Part shown: in pieces, positions 57,833 through 64,000 of the stretch
Layout: each line of letters opens with the position of its first letter
Position numbering within the stretch: position 1 is the stretch's first letter
Source of the DNA: Phycomyces nitens
Lineage: Eukaryota; Mucoromycota; Mucoromycetes; Mucorales; Phycomycetaceae
Assembly (NCBI GenBank): GCA_022702545.1
Contig: JAHRBC010000002.1
Coordinates: 310,001 to 374,000 of the forward strand
Length of the DNA stretch: 64,000 nucleotides
Direction: 5' to 3'
Notes under the pieces: generated by a model
What the model saw: only the letters and a program-made list of their open reading frames with translations
Database searches by the model: none
What the model was told of the DNA's origin: nothing
Program-made: the position numbers and the translations under genes

Positions 57833-59283
57833 AAGTATCTATTAGGGGTTTTGACTGCGCGACCAGACTTGGTGGTGTAGGTCGACTTGAAGGAGGCATC
57901 AGTGGGGTTCATGTGGTTTTTGGTTCGTGTGGTGGACGTAGGTTTAGACATAGTTTGTTTTGGGATTAGAATCTCCGGAGTGTCTCCGTGAGACTGTATC
58001 TCATCAGGTACAATTGTCTGGTCAATATCAGCATCATAAGCATTGCTGTGGGAAGGCATGTGGCTATCAAAGTTGTTGTCAGGCTCTCCCTCCTCTTCAG
58101 AGGAAGATAATCCCATTTCTGTATCATCCGCCTGTTTGTCGGCACATTCTTGTTCTTGTGTTACAATTTCATTTTCTGACAGGATATCCTGGCGGCGTGG
58201 TTCTTCAGAGTCTTTGGCACCAGCCTCACTTAGAGACCCAATTAGCTCCGATGTAGCCCTTTTATTGGCTTTGTCAATCAGTTTGCCAACTTGATTGGCA
58301 AGAAAGGGGTCGGTGGTGAGGAGGGAGGAAAAATCGTCCAATCGAATCTTTCGTTTGGTTACAAGGGTTCCGGAGTTCAGGGTTGTTGAGGACTTCCCCT
58401 TTACTGGGGTGCCTCTTGGCTTCTTGTGGGTCAAGTCAGTGTTGTTGCGTGGGCAGTCTTTAGCCACATGTCCTCGTTCATGGCAAGAGAAACATTCTGT
58501 CTTGAGGCGATCTGGACAGGCATGGATGAGATGATCATCAGCATGACAGTATCGGCAAAACTCAGGCATTTTTGCCCATGTCATCAAAAACTGGTGTTGG
58601 TCATCCCACAACAGCTTGTGGGTGAGACCGATTGGATCCGTGCTGCCTTTAGGAAGCTCTAGCATTGCATGCCCTTCATGCGATCTCCATCCACACTGAA
58701 GCTTAATACCAAACTCTACTATAGTTCCAAAAGGCTTGAAAGCTTTTCGTACGCCTTGTTCAACAAGAGCTGCTGAAACAACTGGAAGACGTGATAGCTG
58801 CATCTTTATGATGGTAGCATCAGGGGTCAAACCAGCAGATGGGTAATGAGAAACAGCTCTGATTTTCAGACCTGTGTCTAACAGACGCTGACATGCTTTG
58901 GCTGAAGTCAGCATAAACTCTACCAAGGTATTTTGCCCATCTTTGTGGGTGAGCATACCCTCCCCATCTTCTTCAGGGATCTGGCCTTTTGCCAGTTGGA
59001 GGAAAGGAACAAGAGGCATCTTCACCTCAGAAAGATCAAAGAAAACTGAGTGTTTATGGGACCCACATCGCCATACACGGCGTTGGGTCAAAGTAGGAGG
59101 AGAATTCTTGGGAGCAACGATTTGGATACCCTTTCTAGCAGTATCTTGGTAGCTAGGGCGGATAGTGGGAGTGGGAGTGGTCGAAGAATTGGTAACAAGA
59201 TCATCTTGTTTTGCGTGCTGTGGAGGGATTATTGGATTTTTTGCCGTTCCTGGCGGTTCCAGGGTATTAGTGGAGAAAGCCAT
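57829..59283 (-). CDS. LINE ORF1 (gag-like, two CCHC zinc knuckles)
   Basis: This is one continuous frame of about 484 codons from ATG at 59283 (an earlier in-frame ATG at 59322 lies outside the likely element). It carries a central region like an RNA-recognition fold and two CCHC knuckles, CRYCHADDHLIHAC and CFSCHERGHVAKDC, at about 58440-58560. These are the expected nucleic-acid-binding motifs of a LINE ORF1 protein that packages element RNA. The C-terminal third is acidic and low complexity (SSSEEEGEPDNNFD). Its last codons overlap the ORF2 start at 57832 by 4 bp (stop TAG within an ATG…TAG overlap), suggesting coupled or reinitiated translation of ORF2. Confidence 0.88.
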   Translation of the reverse strand: MAFSTNTLEPPGTAKNPIIPPQHAKQDDLVTNSSTTPTPTIRPSYQDTARKGIQIVAPKNSPPTLTQRRVWRCGSHKHSVFFDLSEVKMPLVPFLQLAKGQIPEEDGEGMLTHKDGQNTLVEFMLTSAKACQRLLDTGLKIRAVSHYPSAGLTPDATIIKMQLSRLPVVSAALVEQGVRKAFKPFGTIVEFGIKLQCGWRSHEGHAMLELPKGSTDPIGLTHKLLWDDQHQFLMTWAKMPEFCRYCHADDHLIHACPDRLKTECFSCHERGHVAKDCPRNNTDLTHKKPRGTPVKGKSSTTLNSGTLVTKRKIRLDDFSSLLTTDPFLANQVGKLIDKANKRATSELIGSLSEAGAKDSEEPRRQDILSENEIVTQEQECADKQADDTEMGLSSSEEEGEPDNNFDSHMPSHSNAYDADIDQTIVPDEIQSHGDTPEILIPKQTMSKPTSTTRTKNHMNPTDASFKSTYTTKSGRAVKTPNRYL

Positions 59284-59580
59284 GATATATTTTTTAATAG
59301 AATATGCGAACCCTTTTTCCACCTACTGTAGGTGATGGAGGTCAAGTGATGATGTGTGTTGTTCCCTTGTTACGTAAGATCTATATATAATATTCCAAAA
59401 TAAAATAACGTCAATAAAGACTTACAATTAAATATCATTAAATATTTCTATATTCTTTAATGTATATTTCACATATAGTATAACTTTGATTATTTTATAT
59501 ATTTGCCTGTAATGCATCCATCAAAAAGTGCATACATATACAAGAAGCTATTAAATTCTTAGTTAAATTTTTTTATTTAT

Positions 59581-60745
59581 TTATTCAGTAGAAATACACC
59601 ATTCTGGTAACGTGACTGACATATGCTGAGAGACACTCATTTCCTTTACAAAACGAACACGCTTCAATAAGCTGTTGGATTTCTTTTGCAACTTTTTGAC
59701 AGACAATTTGTCAACCACATCAATAAACTCTTGGAGCTATTTTTTAAACAAATGTTAGTTAGTGAACTTAAAGCTAATATAAATTTTAATTATATAGTAC
59801 ATTACCTTATCACTTCTCCAACTGGGACAGTGTGCCCGAACTTCATTCTCAGTGTCAGATTCATTGTCAGACATCACCTCTAATACAAGAACATTGCTGC
59901 AATCCAAGCCTCGCATCAATCTTGTAATCTCCTCGGTGTATTTCTGATACGTAACAGTGCGACGTTTGAGAAGCTAGACATAAATACTATATTAGAATAT
60001 ATAATAAAACATTAGCCTATTTATTTTTATTCTTACAGAGATCTTTCAATTGCGTCTTTGTGATGTTCTTTGCCGAGCTACAATCTTATCAGGTGATGTT
60101 TTGTAATGTCGAACCTGGTTCCTGTAGTGATTCTTCACTATTCTTGCAATATCATTGGTTGAAACACCAATTGCACTTTGCTGTTGTTGCAAGTACGAAA
60201 TCACGGCCATTGCAAGGGCTTGATTATAGCCTTCCTTGAAGGTGCCATTGGTTGACCATCCTGGCTTCTCATTGTTCTCAGCAACTTTTAATGGATCTGT
60301 GTCCATGAGGTTTGGGTTCTTCATGTATTTATTGAGTGCATGCTAATATATGTCTGTTAGATATATTGGTAATTATATTTACTATCATTGATTTACTTAC
60401 AGAGATGCCGACGTGCCGTTTTCCAGGAGTATACCCTTCCTCCATCAAAGACAAAAAGCTTGCTTTTATCGCAGAATCTGCCTCAGAAATTCCATTCTTG
60501 GTGGACTTGCTGAGCTTGTCCTGAGCAGCCATGATCTCTTTGATCATTTTCTTGAGATAAATATTAATCTTGTTGGTGAGATTAATACCAATTTCTACAC
60601 CACTCATTCTCTTTGACATCTCAGCCATTTCTTTTGCCAGTGTTACAAAGTTTCCATTGTTGGCAGTCAACAGAGCAAACATTCTCTCAGTCACATCCAT
60701 ATCTTGAGGAATGCTTGGTGCTGTGACTGTAGTGGTGTCTGACAT
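59581..60745 (-). CDS. Accessory protein of Q (WRSD family, with shared TGA)
   Basis: Exons on the minus strand are 60745-60401, 60342-60037, 59973-59806 and 59736-59581, all with GTAAGT/GTAAG/GTAATG donors and AG acceptors. Segments match E2 and E3: N-terminus with helical stretches (LAKEMAEMSKRM, LKKMIKEIMAAQDKL), HALNKYMKN, KPGWSTNGTFKEGYNQALAMA, a basic stretch, LLKRRTVTYQKYTEE, an acidic VMSDNESD and CPSWRSDK at the exon 3/4 junction. The tail has LQEFIDVVDKLSVKKLQKK and ends PEWCISTE. An in-frame TGA at 60046-60048 sits at the same aligned position as in E2. The gene pairs with the Q transposase 11.5 kb away. Confidence 0.65.
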
Positions 60746-60889
60746 TTGTACATCTTAAGTGGCAGCTAATGCACTGTGTGCAACAGCGTTAAGGCTTGGG
60801 TTGCACTGACGGGGAGGAGGAGGAATACAATTGTTCATGTTCTATCAATAAATAATTATTAATATATTTTGACAATTGGAATATGGCCA

Positions 60890-61740
60890 GTATACTTGCA
60901 AGTAAAGAGGTTGACTGAAAATAATGAATTGTCTTGTAGTTTTATTATTATTTAACAGCATTGTGTACACTTGTTCTTTATCTAGACATCTTTTTCAACC
61001 TAATAAACTATAAATTACAAAGATATGAAAATGACAGCAGGTATATTCTTTTGGATTATCATTTTTATTGCCCACATTTTATCAGAGTCAAACAGCCTTT
61101 TAATACAAAGTATTTGTTTTTCCTTTTTATTTTTTATATTCTTTTGTGCCTAAATATTACCGCAAAATACTCTGGTAATTAATTCTTTTCTTTCTCTTGT
61201 AAATATATTTTTTACTCAATATATTTTATTATTCATAGGTAACTGCTTATAAATATATTATGGGGCTCTCTATTGCACTTGGCTGTATATTCAAAGGTAA
61301 AATCATATTATGCTAAAGCTATTTTTTATTAACTAAATCACTCTTTTATATATAGCCGCAAATTCTATTTTTCTATCTATCTCAATATAATATTCTGGTA
61401 AACCTTTTATATTATAAATATGTCCTCTTTAATAACATCTATAACAGACGTCTTTCTATACTCTTATATAGATTCCTGATTAAAATTATCTGGCTATTCC
61501 AATGGCTATATCTTGTAAGTAAACCAATATTTTAGTATTATATATTGCCTATCTACAAATATTAACATATATCTATTAGACAATAATCATTTGTTAGTAT
61601 ATTACAGAGAGTCTATCAAATGTTCTGTTTATTAGATTAAAAATGTAAGTATAAGAATGAATGGTTTATATAAAAATTATTTACTAACAATCTTCTCTTT
61701 TACTTTTAGACAGTATTGGCTTTCTCTCAGCTAGGTAAGT
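60890..61740 (+). other. Intron-dense region of Q, possible third gene
   Basis: Several short AG…GT blocks lie divergent from the accessory gene. Examples are about 61239-61295 (VTAYKYIMGLSIALGCIFK in one frame), the following block ending AATATTCTG before GTAAACC, and ACAGTATTGGCTTTCTCTCAGCTAG before GTAAGTATC near 61735. The same blocks, about 95% alike by eye, occur inverted in element P. Conservation of the blocks in an element that lost its other genes argues that the region matters, as RNA, protein or cis sequence. Confidence 0.4.
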
Positions 61741-62350
61741 ATCCTGGCTCTATTAAGAACCAGTTCATAGTGCCGACCAAGAAATATCGATTGGTAGAAT
61801 AGATATACTAAAGAAACAATCTAGAGACTAGAATATATAGCGCAAATGAATTTTTTTATCAAATAAAACGAAAAATAAAAATTTTCACAATCTATTGCTC
61901 TAAAAAAACAACAAACCAGGGAGGCTTGTTTGCATAGAATAACTACAGTTAGCTTGCAATAGTCTACAATCATCCTTGATGGACTGTTAAAATATACTAT
62001 AAAGCCCACTATAAAATATAATGAAAGATAAAACTAGTTGTTTGTAAGTGGTCAATCTCCCCTGACACAAACTGTCTGTGTATCGTAAAATACAATGCAA
62101 AAAAGGATAGAGCAACTAGGAATATATTGTGGCTACAATGTATATTTAAGTTTTGCACTGTTTGAGGACATTTAAATATTCTACAATAGATTCTTGTACA
62201 CCAGTAGGTAGGCTGATTCAGTTCACCCCCATATCTTTTTAGTCTACTACGGATCACGATTATATATTACCAAAAGCATAGTAAAACTACACAATTAAGT
62301 AGCTTATTTTATAAGTTTTATCTACATAATACCCTTAGAATTTTGTAGTG

Positions 62351-62538
62351 ATACTGGTCATATTTCTCTTCCTTCTTATGAGAATAACTATGATAATAAT
62401 TGATTTGTTTATTATCTCTACTACAATTAATTTCACAATATAGTTACAAGAAGTAGAAATAAATCACAAACAAATATCATATATAAAAGGCTTTACTTTA
62501 TTATTCTATCCAATAGAACATATTGAATAATATAATTG
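62351..62538 (+). mobile_element. Fragment of a P/Q-family CACTA end
   Basis: It matches P from about 50838 to 51025 in direct orientation (CTTATGAGAATAA, ATTCTATCCAATAGAACATA) and stops at AATATAATTG, where the next LTR begins. The last ~95 bp with the CACTA terminus are not seen and could lie beyond the retrotransposon, outside the window. Confidence 0.8.
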
Positions 62539-63021
62539 TGTCACGCTGTGTTTTGGTTCTCTTCATCTTCTGTCCGTCTAAGCCGTGCCGTTCCCTTCCT
62601 ACTCACCTCATCATTTACTTCTTTCACCTCACTTTCTTTTCTCATCTGTCTCGCCACACTCTTCTTTCTCACATCTCTCCACAATTCTTCCAAATGACAA
62701 ACATATAAATACTTACAAGTGATTCATTAAATAAAAAAATAAAAAAAAACTTTTAATGGACAATTACTTTCTATTTGACTCCCTGTCAAAATACCCCTTT
62801 CCTGAAGAACAATTCTATTTGCTTGCTAAGCTACGAATTGTTGGATCCGTATTAGACAGTTATCTCCCTCTCTCTCTCGAACTACTCTTTATCTTCTCTC
62901 TCTCTCTCAATTATTCATCTCTTTCTCCTTCTCTTCTTGATCTCTCTTCGTCAAATCTACTATTATATTATCTTTCCTTCTCCTAGACATTTTCACACTA
63001 AAGACAACACACCGCGTGACA
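62539..63021 (+). repeat. 5' LTR of a second LTR retrotransposon
   Basis: It begins TGTCACGCTGTG and ends CACCGCGTGACA, so the ends are TG…CA with the inverted terminus TGTCACGC/GCGTGACA, 483 bp. A TATA-like ATATAAATA lies near 62703. It is followed by a primer-binding site and a gag frame, so it is a 5' LTR. It is unrelated in sequence to units A-D. Confidence 0.8.
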
Positions 63022-63024
63022 ATT

Positions 63025-63041
63025 TGGAGGTTGTGCCAAGG
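63025..63041 (+). other. Primer-binding site
   Basis: TGGAGGTTGTGCCAAGG starts 3 bases after the LTR. It would pair with a tRNA 3' end (…AACCTCCA), the usual primer for minus-strand synthesis. Which tRNA this is cannot be decided here. Confidence 0.6.
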
Positions 63042-63324
63042 ATTTACTTACATTTCACATTACGTCCACGTTGTGCTTTTAAATTAAATTTCTCTTCATT
63101 ATTTTTGCCTTATTTATCATCAATTTTAAACAATTAGCTTAAAAAACATTGTATTCTTTTACTGTTTAATTTCCCAAATCTTATTTTATCAATAGCTACT
63201 TTTGGTATAATCCTCTATAGTCAATTGTCGCTACCTTTTATTACTTAACATTTAACATACCCTTTTGTACATTCCAAATATTTCATCCACCAATTTTACC
63301 TTTTTTTATTCACATTTTCTTCTC

Positions 63325-64000
63325 ATGGCTTCGACAACCACCGCTACCATGGCCAGAAGACTGGACATCTCCTGTTGGTTGGAACCTCCCCCACCTTTCA
63401 CTGGTGCTGCTTCTTCAGATGCTCCTAGTTGGCTAGCACAAATGGACCGCCTCCAGTCCGGATTGGGACTCACAGACAAGGAGATTCTCCTCCTTGCCTC
63501 CTCTCACCTTCGAAGTACTGCAGCCAGGTGGTGGACTATGGTCAAAAAGAAGGTCGACATGTGGAAAGAATTTCACAAAGAATTTAATCTCCAGTTTGCC
63601 TCCCGTTACATGGCCGATATCTGGTGGTCTGAGCTCGACTCAATGCGACAAGGAGCAGATCAGCTGGTCGATGAAATGGTGCTACAAATGGAGGAGCTCT
63701 TCAAACTTTTATCAATCTCTTCAGACCAAGACTGAAAGAGATATCTCCTGAAGGCTCTCAGAAGAAATACCGTTAAGTGGATGGAACTGTCCGATATTCC
63801 TGAAAAGTGGGAAGACGTTGTTTCTCTGGCCAAAAAGGTGAATCAAATCAACCACAAGTATTGCAACGACGACCTACCTCCCGAGCGTTCCTCTGTAATT
63901 GGTTCAGAAACCTAATCAACCACCCTAGAAGACACCATGTCTGCTCTTGTAAGGGAATTCCAAGCACTCAGGATCCATTTGGTCAATGCCGCCCCAATGG
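63325..64000 (+). pseudogene. Retrotransposon gag, 5' part
   Basis: The frame begins MASTTTATMARRLD and contains a retrotransposon Gag fold: FTGAASSDAPSWLAQMDRL, LLASSHLRSTAARWW, WKEFHKEFNLQFAS and a later LLKALRRNTVKWM. A TGA at 63733-63735 and a TAA at 63913-63915 interrupt it, with the frame otherwise continuous through STTLEDTMSALVREFQALR to the window edge. Both fit C-to-T changes (CGA to TGA, CAA to TAA). The capsid-like protein would package the element RNA. The copy is probably dead. Confidence 0.82.

Larger units (their letters stand above)
53870..59320 (-). mobile_element. Non-LTR retrotransposon (LINE), near full length
   Basis: Two ORFs lie on the minus strand: a gag-like ORF1 and an ORF2 with endonuclease and reverse transcriptase. 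A 3' untranslated region of about 180 bp ends in an A-rich tail (minus strand) near 53866-53878. The 5' boundary is near 59300-59320. No clear target-site duplication was found by eye. Codon use is more GC-rich than the surroundings, fitting a coding-dense recent insertion. Confidence 0.87.
43972..62350 (+). mobile_element. CACTA-like element Q, split by later insertions
   Basis: The left end is CACTACAAAAATTGAGTGG at 43972. A transposase (44834-48081) and a matching minus-strand accessory gene (59581-60745) follow the convergent layout of E1-E3, but 11.5 kb of Mutator-like, Tc1 and LINE DNA lies between them. A candidate right end (TTTTGTAGTG) lies at 62350. No matching 3-bp duplication is found (TAT left, ATA right). 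An alternative is that the true right end matches the left one and lies beyond the retrotransposon at 62539. The identity of Q is firm; its right boundary is not. Confidence 0.55.

Noticed and set aside
49377..62350. Reading 49377-62350 as one element with 1.45-kb terminal inverted repeats
   Set aside because: Element P (49377-51119) is closed by its own TGT duplication inside the MULE gene, so its left end cannot also bound a larger element.
1..64000. CRISPR arrays, bacterial operons, rRNA genes or host protein-coding genes
   Set aside because: No spaced direct repeats, ribosome-binding patterns or rRNA-like stretches were seen. Every convincing protein frame belongs to a mobile element.

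Overview
This window looks like a transposon graveyard from a fungal genome, most likely an early-diverging (Mucoromycota-type) fungus. I infer this from AT-rich DNA, short GTAAGT…AG introns, a eukaryotic tRNA gene with internal A/B boxes, and Tnp2-type transposases with a 'DPMHNLFLGTAKRM' core that I associate with those fungi. The sequence alone does not fix the species. The only host gene I can support is one tRNA-Ala(UGC), at 8370-8441 on the minus strand. Nearly everything else is mobile DNA, much of it nested.

The backbone is a head-to-tail array of solo-LTR-like units of three sequence types: A (~0.82 kb), B (~0.75 kb) and C (~1.0-1.2 kb). They all point the same way. Each starts TGACAC or a close variant and ends (C)GTCA. 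The array begins 9 bp upstream of the tRNA 5' end and runs to at least 42491 in the order A1-B1-C1-C2-A2-C3-B2-B3. Most junctions carry the 4-bp spacer TTAG, which is also what separates A1 from the tRNA. The simplest reading is repeated integration at one fixed spot upstream of the tRNA, each event duplicating TTAG, so units nearest the tRNA are youngest.

The units were then hit by DNA transposons. CACTA-like elements with 3-bp duplications are: B (8691-12340, TSD ACA), E1 (14287-21351, CAA), E2 (22699-29032, CAA) and E3 (29675-36174, TGG). A Merlin element (37919-40171, 8-bp TSD) and a Tc1/mariner element (40276-41623, TA) follow. For B, E1, E2 and E3, another unit in the window supplies the uninterrupted sequence. 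Element A (4498-8145) is an inverted near-copy of B, so the tRNA lies in the loop of a 7.8-kb inverted repeat.

E1, E2, E3 and a fourth element Q (from 43972) share one plan: a multi-exon Tnp2 transposase convergent with a four-exon accessory gene. Three of the four accessory genes carry the motif WRSD, and E1 has a diverged form. Divergent from the accessory gene is an intron-dense, hydrophobic third region. E3 looks intact; the others carry nonsense codons. Q has been split by a Mutator-like element (itself split by a non-autonomous CACTA element P), a dead Tc1 copy and a LINE.

At the left edge is the 3' end of a Ty3/gypsy chromovirus with its LTR. At the right edge is the 5' LTR, primer-binding site and gag start of another LTR retrotransposon.
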